Below are positions 17,057-25,048 of a stretch of 64,000 bases of DNA, piece after piece; position 1 is the first letter of the stretch; each line of letters starts with the position of its first letter. The position numbers were made by a program, and so were the translations under genes. This DNA comes from AP-15 sp035538335. Its GTDB lineage: Bacteria; Pseudomonadota; Alphaproteobacteria; ATCC43930; CGMCC-115725. The notes under the pieces were generated by a model that was given only the letters and a program-made list of their open reading frames with translations, did no database searches and had not been told where the DNA came from. The stretch covers positions 14,691-78,690 of the forward strand of contig DATLKN010000054.1 of assembly GCA_035538335.1 (NCBI GenBank), written 5' to 3'.

Positions 17057-17242
17057 GATCAAACCGCTCGACTGACCAGGAGGACGCGCTCGGCCTGCGC
17101 TTCACGCTGTTTTCCGGAGCTGCACGCCGCGGGTCCCACCTGGGACAATCACTGGAAGCGCTGGCGCAACGCCTTCGACAATTGCGAGCGCGTCGGCCGC
17201 GGCCAGAAACCGTTCTGGATCGTCCCCGAGCTGCGGGATTGA
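17057..17242 (+). pseudogene. Decayed duplicate of the 3' end of the D-2-hydroxyacid dehydrogenase gene
   Basis: Bases 17057-17121 match the region 14618-14684 of the intact gene (shared GACCAGGAGGACGCGCTCGG). The copy then jumps directly to the equivalent of 14945, and 17122-17242 matches the remaining 3' end almost base for base, ending in PFWIVPELRD and TGA. About 260 bp are missing in between. It is not expressible as an enzyme. It marks the right edge of the restriction-modification insertion, the intact gene being the left edge. Confidence 0.9.
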
Positions 17243-17257
17243 AGGAACGCTTCACCA

Positions 17258-17340
17258 CGAAGGCCGCGAAGGAAACGCAAAGGACGCGATGGCTACCGAA
17301 GCCTTCGCGGCCTTCGCGCAACCTTTGCGGCCTTCGCGTT
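17258..17340. repeat. Inverted repeat, GAAGGCCGCGAAGG type
   Basis: The arm CGAAGGCCGCGAAGG with AACGCAAAGG is mirrored by CCTTCGCGGCCTTCGCG and CCTTTGCG about 30 bases on. The element fills the gap between the dehydrogenase remnant and the MaoC gene stop. It may act as a two-way transcript end at this convergent junction. It is not related to families A to D. Confidence 0.65.
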
Positions 17341-17810
17341 TAAAGCTTTTTCTGTTCCCGGCACCGCACCATGCGCAGCGGCGTGTAGGTGAGCGCGGGC
17401 GTGCCGTCCTGCTTCACGACCCGGACGCGGGTGCGCACGAGGCCGCGCCCCTTGCGGCTCTTCGAGAGGCGCGCCTCGGTGATCTCGCATTCGGCATGGA
17501 TCGTATCGCCGGCGAAGACCGGGCCCTCGACATTCAGCTCCATGTGCAGAAAGGCGAGCCCCGTGTGCTGCATCGTCGCTTGCACGAGCAGCCCCTCGGC
17601 AAAGGCGTAGACGAGCGCGGCCGGCGCGAGGCGCGCCTTGATGTCGCTCTCGTGCGCGAGAAATTCGAGGTTGGTGAACAACACCTCGACCATGCCGGTC
17701 GCATTGACGAAATTCGTGATGTCGGCCTCGGTGACTGTGCGCCCGATCGTCCTGAACTGCCTGCCGACCGGCAGATCCTCGAAAAAGAGGCCGAGCCCCA
17801 CCGTCTCCAT
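17340..17810 (-). CDS. MaoC-like dehydratase (hotdog fold)
   Basis: 156 residues, a single hotdog domain of the MaoC/R-hydratase family, which hydrates enoyl-CoA thioesters. Seen: FEDLPVGRQFRTIGRTVTEADITNFVNATG, the canonical N-terminal strand and the region of the catalytic Asp/His pair, although the usual D-x4-H is not perfect here (the block reads ATGMVEVLFTNLEF). The end has GPVFAGDTIHAECEITEARLSKSRKGRGLV, typical of mesaconyl-CoA hydratase-like members. GGAGG precedes the ATG. It is near CoA-ester genes (18697, 21269, 22441), although none is directly operonic with it. Substrate unknown. Confidence 0.82.
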   Translation of the reverse strand: METVGLGLFFEDLPVGRQFRTIGRTVTEADITNFVNATGMVEVLFTNLEFLAHESDIKARLAPAALVYAFAEGLLVQATMQHTGLAFLHMELNVEGPVFAGDTIHAECEITEARLSKSRKGRGLVRTRVRVVKQDGTPALTYTPLRMVRCREQKKL

Positions 17811-17872
17811 CAGTCGTCCTCCCCAGATCGGCGAGAGGGCGTGTTAGCACCTGCAGGCCGCCTGTCGGGAGG

Positions 17873-17926
17873 AAAAAATGGAACGGCGCGAACCGCCCTT
17901 TCTAGATTGACGGGCCGCGCCGTTCC
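17873..17926 (-). terminator. Rho-independent terminator for the SH3 protein gene
   Basis: On the minus strand the stem GGAACGGCGCG (17926-17916) pairs with CGCGCCGTTCC (17890-17880), an 11-bp stem around a 25-nt loop, followed at once by ATTTTTT (17879-17873). It starts 14 bases after the stop of the gene at 17941-18585 and is oriented to end that transcript before the MaoC gene. Confidence 0.75.
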
Positions 17927-17940
17927 GCGCGCCGGCCGAT

Positions 17941-18585
17941 TTACGCCGGCGCGAGATAGCGGCCGTAGACCCAGCCCGGGCCGTACGGCGTCTCGACCGG
18001 CCACCAGCCGCCGACCTCCGGCCCGGCCAGCGTCACCGGCGTCCCGCCCGGCAGCGAGGTGCGCACCGGCGCCGCGCCGTTCGGGGCCGCCCTGAGATTT
18101 AACCCGCCGATCGCGACGACGAACTGGCCGCCCCCATAGGCCACGGGCCCGCTCGGCGCATATGAGCCGCCATACCCTTCGGTCGTCTCGCGGCCGGGCG
18201 GGGTCAGGTAATTGAAGATCGGCTGAGCCTCGCGGCCATAGGCGCCGTCGTAGCCGGTATAGGACTGCGGATTGCGCCAGCCGTTGTAGGGGCCGCGGTA
18301 ATCGCCGCCATAGGTTGGCTCGCCATAGCCTTCGTCGCCGCCGGCGGCGCTGTCATAGCCGCCGTAGGGCTGCGGATAATAGCCGGGGCCGCTGTCGCCG
18401 TAGGCCTCGGCGCCCGGCGGCCCGTAGTAGTCGGGGCTGTCCGTCCAGCTGTACACCCGGTCCGGCGCCGGCGGCGGCGAATAGCCGTAGCCCTGAGCGA
18501 AAGCCGACGAAGGATAGGCGAGAGGAAGAATTATCGCGAGGGCGGCGGATACGCCCAGCACCTTACCGAACGGTTGCGCGCTCAT
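17941..18585 (-). CDS. Secreted Gly/Tyr/Pro-rich protein with C-terminal SH3-like domain
   Basis: 214 residues with GGAGG before the ATG. The signal peptide (hydrophobic VLGVSAALAIILPLAYPSSA, cleavage near AFAQ) sends it to the periplasm. Residues about 30-140 are low-complexity, rich in Gly, Tyr and Pro. The last 65 residues (VVAIGGLNLRAAPNGAAPVRTSLPGGTPVTL, then GGWWPVETPYGPGWVYGRYL) form a bacterial SH3 domain, a fold that often binds peptidoglycan or peptides. A good terminator follows. Probably an envelope-associated structural or binding protein; exact role unknown. Confidence 0.8.
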   Translation of the reverse strand: MSAQPFGKVLGVSAALAIILPLAYPSSAFAQGYGYSPPPAPDRVYSWTDSPDYYGPPGAEAYGDSGPGYYPQPYGGYDSAAGGDEGYGEPTYGGDYRGPYNGWRNPQSYTGYDGAYGREAQPIFNYLTPPGRETTEGYGGSYAPSGPVAYGGGQFVVAIGGLNLRAAPNGAAPVRTSLPGGTPVTLAGPEVGGWWPVETPYGPGWVYGRYLAPA

Positions 18586-18696
18586 CGGTTCCTCCAGCGC
18601 AAGTCATGCGAGCTGGCCCGCGGGGTCAGACGCTCGGCCGGAAAACGGAGTCGCCTCGCGCGCTGTTCCGCAGCGCCGCGATTGCGCGAATTCGGC

Positions 18697-19836
18697 TCAG
18701 CCGAAAACGCCGCCCGCGCGCAATTGGGCGATCTCGGCGGGATCGAGCCACCCCGCGAGTGCCGCTTCGCTCGGCGGCAGCGGCTCCTGCGGCGGAACCG
18801 GCAGGGGCGGCGTGCTGCGGCTGAAGCGCGGCGCCGGCGCCGGCTGGGTGATGCCGTCGATCTCGACATAGGTGCCGCGCGCCTTCAGGTGCGGGTGCGA
18901 AGGCGCCTCGGCGGTCGACAGCACCGGCGCAAAGCAGGCATCCGTTCCTTCGAGGAGCGCGCACCATTCCTCGCGTGTTTTCGTCTTGAAGAGCGCTTTC
19001 AGCCGCGCCTTCGCGTTCGGCCACTCGGCCGCCTCCAGCTGCGGCGGCAGGCTCGCGCGCTCGATGTCGAGCCGGCGCAGCAGCTCGTCGTAGAATTTGC
19101 CCTCGATCGCCGCGACCGAGATCCAGCGCTCGTCGGCGCATTCGTAGACGTCGTAGAAATGCGAGCCGGTGTCGATCGCGTTGCTGCCGCGCTCGTGGCT
19201 CTGGCGTCCGCCCGCCACCATGCCGATGAAGGCGGTCATCAGCGAGGCGGCGCCGTCGACCATCGCGGCGTCGACGACCTGGCCCTTGCCCGAGCTGCGC
19301 GCCTCGAAAATTCCGCACAATATGCCGAAGGCGAGATAGAGCGCGCCGCCCGCGAAATCGCCGACGATGTTGATCGGCGGCGTCGGCGGCTGGCCGCGCC
19401 GGCCGAAGGCATGCAGCGCGCCGGCGAGCGCGATGTAGTTGAGGTCGTGCCCGGCGGCGTGCGCGAGCGGGCCTTCCTGGCCCCAGCCGGTGACGCGGCC
19501 GTAGACGAGCCGCGGGTTGCGCGCGAGGCACGGCTCGGGGCCGAGCCCCAGCCGTTCCATGACGCCGGGGCGAAAGCCTTCGATCAGCGCATCCGCATGG
19601 CCCACCAGGGCGAGCGCGAGCGCGCGGCCGCCCGCGCCTTTCAGATCGACCGCGATCGCCTTGCGGCCGCGCAGCAAGAGGTCGCAGCGCAACGGGCGCT
19701 CGAGGCCGAGATCGCTCGGCTCCGTGCGGTCGATGCGCAACACCTCGGCGCCGAGATCGGCGAAGAGCATCGCGCACATCGGCCCCGGCCCGATGCCGGT
19801 GAATTCGACGATCCTCAGCCCGGCGAGCGGTCCCAT
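18697..19836 (-). CDS. Class III CoA-transferase family, alpha-methylacyl-CoA racemase-like
   Basis: 379 residues with AAGGAGGG upstream. N-terminus GPLAGLRIVEFTGIGPGPMCAMLFADLGAEV is classic CaiB/BaiF. H126 in PLAHAAGHDLNYIALAG and D160 in INIVGDFAGG match the catalytic His/Asp of mycobacterial alpha-methylacyl-CoA racemase, and the GHDxNY motif separates racemases from formyl-CoA transferases. The reaction would be epimerisation of 2-methylacyl-CoA in branched fatty acid or sterol breakdown. The nearby thiolase, DUF35 and MaoC genes agree with acyl-CoA catabolism. A true CoA transferase is the alternative. Confidence 0.85.
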   Translation of the reverse strand: MGPLAGLRIVEFTGIGPGPMCAMLFADLGAEVLRIDRTEPSDLGLERPLRCDLLLRGRKAIAVDLKGAGGRALALALVGHADALIEGFRPGVMERLGLGPEPCLARNPRLVYGRVTGWGQEGPLAHAAGHDLNYIALAGALHAFGRRGQPPTPPINIVGDFAGGALYLAFGILCGIFEARSSGKGQVVDAAMVDGAASLMTAFIGMVAGGRQSHERGSNAIDTGSHFYDVYECADERWISVAAIEGKFYDELLRRLDIERASLPPQLEAAEWPNAKARLKALFKTKTREEWCALLEGTDACFAPVLSTAEAPSHPHLKARGTYVEIDGITQPAPAPRFSRSTPPLPVPPQEPLPPSEAALAGWLDPAEIAQLRAGGVFG

Positions 19837-20005
19837 GCCGCTTCCCTCCTTATTCTCCGACGGAAAGAGCCTGCGTGGCGCGGCGCCATCAGGTCAAGCG
19901 GCTCGCGAGGGCCCGGTGTACATGGATGGCCACGGCGGAGCAGGCCCGAAAGACCCAGCGAGCCCGGTTTTCGGCCCCGAGGCCGGAGCTTCGGCCGCCG
20001 GCGCC

Positions 20006-20941
20006 TTACTCGGCGGCGGCGAGGTTCGGCGTCGGCTCGAGCGGCAAGCCGGGATGCCCGGTCAGCCGTTCGCCTTCCTCCCACATCGCCAGCGCCCGCT
20101 TCTTCACGGCCGGAAGCACGGCCGCGATCTTGTCGGTATCGAGGTCGGCGGCGATGCCGGGATAGCCTGCGCGCACGATCATCGCCGGCAGCTTCCCGCT
20201 CTCGAACTGCTCGAGGGTCCAGGCGAGCGGGTTCTCGACCAGCGTCCGGTCCCAGTAGATGCGGTGGTTCTTGTTGCGCGGGCCGTAGTGGTAATGCGCG
20301 CCGTTCCAGAAATGATCGAAGGCCAAAAGCTCGGTTTCCTCGGTGTAGGCTTTCCCCGGCGTGCCGCCGATATCGGCCAGCACATGGATGGCGAGCCCGC
20401 CGTCGCCCATCGGCAGCCGCCGCATCTCCAGCCCGAAGCGGATGTTTCCGGCCTCGAAGATGTCGGTCCCGCGATTGTGCTTCACCGTGTTGCGCTTGGC
20501 GGCGAACAGCTGACGGGCGCAGGCTTCCACTTCGGGCAGCACTTGGCGCACCGCGTCGAGATCGGCGCTCTTGGCGATCGCCGGATAGCCGGCCCGCCCC
20601 AGCATCCGTTCGAGCTTCGTGCCCAAAATCTTGATCGTCCAGCCGATCGGGTTGCCGCAGGCGATCGGGTCCATGCGGTAGAGATTGGTCAGCGGCGCGC
20701 CGCCCAGCATCTCCGGCCCGGCGACCAAGAGTTCCTTGTTCTCGGGGCCGTAGACATAGCTCTTCTCGATGTCGAAGCAGTTGAAGCGCAGCAGCGTCGT
20801 ATCTCGGCCTCCGACCTGCGCCTTGACCGAGATCGCCACGCCTTGGTCGGCGTGATCCTGGATGTTTTCGTCCCACAGCTCGTGCTTGACGACAAAGGTC
20901 AGCGGACCCGCGGTGAACGTCCCTTGAGCTGCTTGTGTCAT
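20006..20941 (-). CDS. Conserved protein made of two tandem homologous domains, unknown function
   Basis: 311 residues from the ATG at 20941 (AAGGAG 11 bases upstream); a GTG at 20989 would add 16. Two halves align: FTAGPLTFVVKHELW...YVYGPENKELLV...NPIGWTIKIL...MLGRAGYPAIAKSADLDAVRQVLP (about 8-135) and FEAGNIRFGLEMRRL...YHYGPRNKNHRI...NPLAWTLEQF...MIVRAGYPGIAADLDTDKIAAVLP (about 160-290). The shared YGPxN, NPxxW and RAGYPxIA blocks suggest a metal or substrate site per half. No signal peptide. I do not recognise the family. It diverges from the thiolase operon. Confidence 0.7.
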   Translation of the reverse strand: MTQAAQGTFTAGPLTFVVKHELWDENIQDHADQGVAISVKAQVGGRDTTLLRFNCFDIEKSYVYGPENKELLVAGPEMLGGAPLTNLYRMDPIACGNPIGWTIKILGTKLERMLGRAGYPAIAKSADLDAVRQVLPEVEACARQLFAAKRNTVKHNRGTDIFEAGNIRFGLEMRRLPMGDGGLAIHVLADIGGTPGKAYTEETELLAFDHFWNGAHYHYGPRNKNHRIYWDRTLVENPLAWTLEQFESGKLPAMIVRAGYPGIAADLDTDKIAAVLPAVKKRALAMWEEGERLTGHPGLPLEPTPNLAAAE

Positions 20942-21061
20942 CTGTCCGGGCACTCCTTCTGCGATGGGCCGGCGAAAGTTTATAGGCACCCCGTACGATC
21001 ATCGCACGGCCGTCTGCGAAGTCCAGTGCCGGCTGCGCGCCGCAGCCATGCCGCAGCCAGC

Positions 21062-21090
21062 TTGACAAAACCGCATCGGCGCGATATTAT
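21062..21090 (+). promoter_or_regulatory. Sigma70-type promoter for the thiolase operon
   Basis: TTGACA (21062-21067), a 17-bp spacer and TATTAT (21085-21090), in an AT-rich pocket (GCATAATTAAC follows) that is rare in this GC-rich window. It points at the thiolase gene at 21269 and leaves a leader of about 170 nt. The rest of the 327-bp gap holds no gene that I can see. Confidence 0.75.
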
Positions 21091-21268
21091 TGCATAATTA
21101 ACAATTCCCGCCACCGCTCGCACCTGTTATCCGCCTGCGAAAAACAGGTCGAACAGGCGGCGGGGCCGGTCGCGTCCGTGTCCGCTGCGAGAACCGCCAT
21201 TCGAGGATTGACCGCGGCCTCCGGCTGGTATCCCATCGCGCGACTTCGACTGCGGAGATACGGCCGCG

Positions 21269-22435
21269 ATGAGCATCAACGGCAAGGCCTATGTCGTCGG
21301 CGTCTACGAGCATCCGACGCGCAAGGCCGAGGACAAGTCGGTGGCGCAACTGCACGCCGAATCGGCGAAGGGCGCGATCGAGGACGCCGGTCTTTCGAAA
21401 AGCGACATCGACGGCTATTTCTGCGCCGGCGACGCGCCGGGGCTCGGGCCGCTGTCGATGGCCGACTACATGGGCCTCAAATTGCGCCATATGGACGCGA
21501 CCGACACCGGCGGCTCCTCCTATATCGTGCATGTCGGGCACGCCGCCGAGGCGATTGCTCTCGGCAAATGCAATATCGCGCTGATCACGCTGGCCGGCCG
21601 GCCGCGCTCGGAAGGCCAGGCGACGGGCACGGCGGCGCGCGCCGTGCAGAACACGCCCGATTCCTCGTTCGAAGCACCCTTCGGCCCCGCCACCGCCAAC
21701 ATGTACGCGATGTGCGCGATGCGGCACATGCACCAATACGGCACGACGAGCGAACAGCTTGCCTGGATCAAGGTCGCCGCCTCGCAGCACGCGCAACACA
21801 ATCCGCACGCGATGCTGCGCGAGGTCGTGACGGTCGAGGAGGTCGTCAACTCGCCGATCATCGCCGACCCCTTGCACCGGCTCGATTGCTGCGTCATCAG
21901 CGACGGCGGCGGCGCCATCATCGTCGCGCGGCCGGAGATCGCGAAGAGCCTGAAGCGGCCGAAGGTCAAGATCCTCGGCGCCGGCGAGGCGCCGAAGGGG
22001 CAGATGGGCGGAAAGGTCGATCTCACCTATTCGGGCGCCGTGTGGTCGGGCCCGGCCGCCTTCGCCGAAGCGGGCGTCAAACCGGCGGATATAAAATACG
22101 CCTCGATCTACGACAGCTTCACGATCACCGTTCTGATGCAGATCGAGGATCTGGGTTTTTGCGAGAAGGGCGCGGGCGGCCGCTTCGTCGCCGACGGGGC
22201 GCTGATCGCGCCCAATGGAAGGCTGCCCTTCAACACCGACGGCGGGGGGCTGTGCAACAACCACCCGGCGAACCGCGGCGGCCTCACCAAGGTCGTCGAG
22301 GCGGCGCGGCAATTGCGCGGCGAAGCGCACCCGGCCGTGCAGGTGCGCAACTGCGACATCGCGTTGGCGCACGGCACCGGCGGCTCGCTCGGCACCCGCC
22401 ACGGCGCCGCGACCGTCATCATGGCGAGGGAGTGA
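21269..22435 (+). CDS. SCP2-type thiolase family protein (acetyl-CoA acetyltransferase-like)
   Basis: 388 residues starting at ATG 21269 (CGGAGATAC upstream). Pattern of the nonspecific lipid-transfer-protein/thiolase family: KAYVVGVYEHPTRKAEDKSVAQLHAESAKGAIEDAGL, then ADYMGLKLRHMDATDTGGSSY where degradative thiolases have the CGSG cysteine; here Gly-Ser-Ser replaces it. The C-terminal LAHGTGGSLGTRHGAATVIMARE carries the His near the active site. Members of this branch paired with DUF35 proteins act in sterol or aromatic side-chain retro-aldol or thiolysis chemistry. The DUF35 gene follows 5 bp later, so a two-subunit complex is likely. Confidence 0.85.
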   Translation: MSINGKAYVVGVYEHPTRKAEDKSVAQLHAESAKGAIEDAGLSKSDIDGYFCAGDAPGLGPLSMADYMGLKLRHMDATDTGGSSYIVHVGHAAEAIALGKCNIALITLAGRPRSEGQATGTAARAVQNTPDSSFEAPFGPATANMYAMCAMRHMHQYGTTSEQLAWIKVAASQHAQHNPHAMLREVVTVEEVVNSPIIADPLHRLDCCVISDGGGAIIVARPEIAKSLKRPKVKILGAGEAPKGQMGGKVDLTYSGAVWSGPAAFAEAGVKPADIKYASIYDSFTITVLMQIEDLGFCEKGAGGRFVADGALIAPNGRLPFNTDGGGLCNNHPANRGGLTKVVEAARQLRGEAHPAVQVRNCDIALAHGTGGSLGTRHGAATVIMARE

Positions 22436-22440
22436 AGACG

Positions 22441-22839
22441 ATGGCGACCCCGGCAGGCGACCGCAAGATCCCGGCGCCGCAGCCCAACCCCGAGACGAAG
22501 GCGTTCTGGGACGCCTGCGAGGGGAAGAGGCTGATGGTCGGCAAATGCGATGCGTGCGGCGAAACGCATTTCTACCCGCGCGCGCTGTGCCCCTTCTGCT
22601 TCAGCGACAGGACCTCGCTGCAACAGGCTGCCGGCACCGGCGAGATCTATACCTACAGCGTCATGCGCCGCGCCCCCGTGCCCTATGCGATCGCCTATGT
22701 AAAGCTCGCCGAGGGGCCGGCGATGATGACCAACATCGTCGATTGCGACCTCGACGCCATCCGTATCGGCCAAAAGGTGAAGCTCGTCTGGAAACCCACC
22801 GACGGCGGCCCGCCGGTGCCGATGTTCACGCCGGCTTGA
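22441..22839 (+). CDS. DUF35 Zn-ribbon/OB-fold protein, thiolase partner
   Basis: 132 residues. The Zn-ribbon CDACGETHFYPRALCPFC gives two CxxC pairs (about residues 36-54), preceded by the helix TKAFWDACEGKRLMVGKC and followed by an OB-fold acyl-CoA-binding region GTGEIYTYSVMRRAP...PYAIAYVKLAEGPAMMTNIV. Proteins of this type bind the acyl-CoA and are obligate partners of SCP2-like thiolases or aldolases. Five bp after the thiolase, with GAGGGAG upstream; clearly the same operon. Confidence 0.9.
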   Translation: MATPAGDRKIPAPQPNPETKAFWDACEGKRLMVGKCDACGETHFYPRALCPFCFSDRTSLQQAAGTGEIYTYSVMRRAPVPYAIAYVKLAEGPAMMTNIVDCDLDAIRIGQKVKLVWKPTDGGPPVPMFTPA

Positions 22840-22855
22840 GGTCCGGATTGTTGCG

Positions 22856-23098
22856 ATGAATTGGCGCGACAGAATCTCGATCGACCCGGCGATCCATCAC
22901 GGCGACCCGTGCATCAAAGGCACACGCGTGCCCGTCAGCGTGATCGTCGGCAGCATCGCCGATGGCGACGCCCCGGAGGAGATCATCGACGCTTGGCCGC
23001 AATTGACCGCCGACGATATCAAAGCCGCCCTCAAATTCGCCGCCGAGGCGGTGAACAACGCTGATTTCGTGCCGCTCGGCCATGACGGCGGACAGTGA
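22856..23098 (+). CDS. DUF433 antitoxin of a DUF433/DUF5615 toxin-antitoxin pair
   Basis: 80 residues. RISIDPAIHHGDPCIKGTRVPVSVIVGSIADGDAPEEIIDAWPQLTADDIKAALKFA is textbook DUF433, a winged helix-turn-helix-like antitoxin domain (IxxDPxIxxGxPxIxGTRI). The stop overlaps the next GTG as GTGA, so toxin translation depends on antitoxin translation, as expected for the module. Only 16 bp follow the DUF35 stop, so the pair may ride on the thiolase operon. Confidence 0.85.
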   Translation: MNWRDRISIDPAIHHGDPCIKGTRVPVSVIVGSIADGDAPEEIIDAWPQLTADDIKAALKFAAEAVNNADFVPLGHDGGQ

Positions 23099-23463
23099 GC
23101 GCGCGCGTCAAAGTGGATGAGGATTTGCCCCGGGAGGTGGCCGACGTACTGAGCGCGGGCGGTCACGAAGCGATGACCGTCCGCGAGCAGGGCTGGCAGG
23201 GGATTTCCGACGCTCGTCTGTGGCAGCAGATTCAAAACGAGCGTCGCTGGCTCATTACCGCGGACAAAGGTTTTGCCGATCTCCGGCGGCATCCGCCCGG
23301 CAGCCATGCCGGGGTGATCCTCCTGCGATCGCGCGAGCAGAGCCGTCGGGGATTTGTCGAACTCGCCGCGAGGGTTGTAGAACGGCTTAATCTTGATCGA
23401 ATGGAGGGCGCCGTGGTCGTCATCACAGAGCGCGGGATTCGCATCCGCCGGTCGCGCTCCTAA
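23095..23463 (+). CDS. DUF5615 PIN-like toxin
   Basis: 122 residues from a GTG that overlaps the antitoxin stop. KVDEDLPREVADVLSAGGHEAMTVREQGWQGISDARLW, then RRWLITADKGFADLRRHPPGSHAGVILLR is the DUF5615/Mut7-C-like PIN core: the first Asp pair (VDEDLP), the central D (SDARLW) and TADKGFAD as the last acidic cluster, all consistent with an active Mg-dependent RNase. Pairs of DUF433 and DUF5615 genes are a known VapBC-like toxin-antitoxin type. The target RNA is unknown. Confidence 0.82.
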   Translation: MSARVKVDEDLPREVADVLSAGGHEAMTVREQGWQGISDARLWQQIQNERRWLITADKGFADLRRHPPGSHAGVILLRSREQSRRGFVELAARVVERLNLDRMEGAVVVITERGIRIRRSRS

Positions 23464-23497
23464 CGAGAGAGGCCGCGGAAAACAAAGGAGAACCCGA

Positions 23498-24286
23498 ATG
23501 GACACGCACGACACCAGCCTCGCGGCCCGGCCGCGGCACATCGCGCCGGCGGAATGGGAGACGCGGGTCGATCTCGCGGCCTGCTATAGGCTCATCCGCC
23601 ATTTCGGCTGGGACGACCTCGTCCTCACCCACAATTCGGCGCGCGTGCCGGGGCGCGACGACCAGTTCCTGATCAACCCGATGGGGCTGATGTTCGACGA
23701 GATCACCGCCTCGAACCTGATCAAGATCGACCTGGAAGGGAACGTCGTCGAGGAGACCGAGTACCAGCCGAACCGGGCCGGCTTCGTCATCCACAGCGCC
23801 ATCTACATGGGCCGGGCGGACGTGCAGTGCGTCATCCACACTCATACCGAGGCCGACATCGCGGTCGGCGCGCTGGAGGAGGGCCTGTTGCCGCTGTCGC
23901 AATGGGCGATGCGTTTCTACAATCGGCTCGGCTACCATGATTACGAAGGCGTCTCGCTCGAGCTCGACGAGCGCGAGCGGCTGCAGCAGAGCCTCGGCAA
24001 CCACCCGGTGCTGGTGTTGCGCAATCACGGCCTCTTGGCGACCGGCCGCAACGTCGCCGAGGCGTTCTCGCTGACCTACCATTTCGAGCGCTCGGCCGAG
24101 GCGCAGCTGAAGATCCAGGCGGCGGCCGCGGCCGGCGGCAAGATCGTCGTGCCGCCGCCCGAGACCTGCGAGAGCCAGGCGCAGCTCTTCGCCAACAGCG
24201 CGCTCGAGCCGCGCCTGCAGGGACAGCGCGAATGGCCCGCGCTATTGCGCATGCTCGACCGCATCGACCCCGGCTATCGCAGCTGA
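23498..24286 (+). CDS. Class II aldolase/adducin family protein
   Basis: 262 residues with AAAGGAG upstream. Seen: GWDDLVLTHNSARVPGRDDQFLINPMGLMFDEITASNLIKID, then VIHSAIYMGRADVQCVIHTHTEADIAVGAL with the HTH zinc pair and VLVLRNHGLLATGRNVAEAF with the third His. This is the full class II aldolase zinc site. This branch (adducin-like, long N-terminus) covers fuculose-phosphate aldolase relatives and decarboxylases. Substrate unknown. It is followed 28 bp later by the SDR gene. Confidence 0.85.
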   Translation: MDTHDTSLAARPRHIAPAEWETRVDLAACYRLIRHFGWDDLVLTHNSARVPGRDDQFLINPMGLMFDEITASNLIKIDLEGNVVEETEYQPNRAGFVIHSAIYMGRADVQCVIHTHTEADIAVGALEEGLLPLSQWAMRFYNRLGYHDYEGVSLELDERERLQQSLGNHPVLVLRNHGLLATGRNVAEAFSLTYHFERSAEAQLKIQAAAAAGGKIVVPPPETCESQAQLFANSALEPRLQGQREWPALLRMLDRIDPGYRS

Positions 24287-24314
24287 GGGATAAACCGCGG
24301 GGAGGCCCGGAGCG

Positions 24315-25040
24315 ATGGTCGATTTCGCAGGCGCGCAAATCGTCGTGACCGGCGGCACCGGTGCGCTCGGGCGGGCCGTCGTCGCGGCATTGCATGCGAA
24401 GGGCGCGGTCTGCCACATCCCCAACTTCGCGGAGGCCGAGCTCCTCTCCTTCGACCTCGCGCACGACCCGCGCATCCACATCGCCCGCGGCGTCGATCTC
24501 GGCGACGAGCAGGCGGTGCAGGCGTTCTACGGCGCGCTGCCGGCGCTGTGGGCCTCGATCCACCTCGCAGGCGGCTTCGCGATGGCGCCCGTCGCCGAAA
24601 TCTCGGCCGCGGATTTCACCGCGCAATTCCGCCTCAACGCGCTCTCCGCCTTTCTCTGCTCGCGCGCCGCAATCGCGGCGATGCGGCGGCGCCGGTCGCC
24701 CGGCCTGCAAGGGGCGAAAGGCGGCCGCATCGTCAACGTCGCGGCGCGGCCGGCACTCGAAGCGCGGCTCGGCGCCGGCATGGTCGCCTACACGGCCGCG
24801 AAGGCGGCGGTGGCGGCGTTGACGCAGGCGCTGGCGCAGGAAGTCGCCGAGGAAGAGATCTGGGTCAACGCGGTCGCGCCCTCGATCATCGACACGCCGG
24901 CGAACCGCGCCGCGATGCCGGATGCCGATCACGCCCGCTGGGTTGCGCCCGCCGCGCTTGCCGAGATCATCGCGTTTCTCGCGTCGGCCGACAACCGGGC
25001 GACGCGCGGCGCGGTGCTGCCGGTTTACGGGCAATCCTGA
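24315..25040 (+). CDS. SDR family oxidoreductase with atypical active site
   Basis: 241 residues with GGGAGG upstream. VVTGGTGALGRAVVAAL is the TGxxxGxG cofactor motif, and YTAAKAAVAALTQALAQEV has the YxxxK pair. The usual catalytic Ser two strands before it is not evident (IVNVAARPALEARLGAGMVAY has Ala-Ala instead), so activity may differ from classical SDRs. A related branch shares the NVAARPAL block. Acidic residues after strand 2 are not clear, so NADP or NAD cannot be told. Probably in one unit with the aldolase and UspA genes. Confidence 0.8.
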   Translation: MVDFAGAQIVVTGGTGALGRAVVAALHAKGAVCHIPNFAEAELLSFDLAHDPRIHIARGVDLGDEQAVQAFYGALPALWASIHLAGGFAMAPVAEISAADFTAQFRLNALSAFLCSRAAIAAMRRRRSPGLQGAKGGRIVNVAARPALEARLGAGMVAYTAAKAAVAALTQALAQEVAEEEIWVNAVAPSIIDTPANRAAMPDADHARWVAPAALAEIIAFLASADNRATRGAVLPVYGQS

Positions 25041-25048
25041 GCGCGGCG

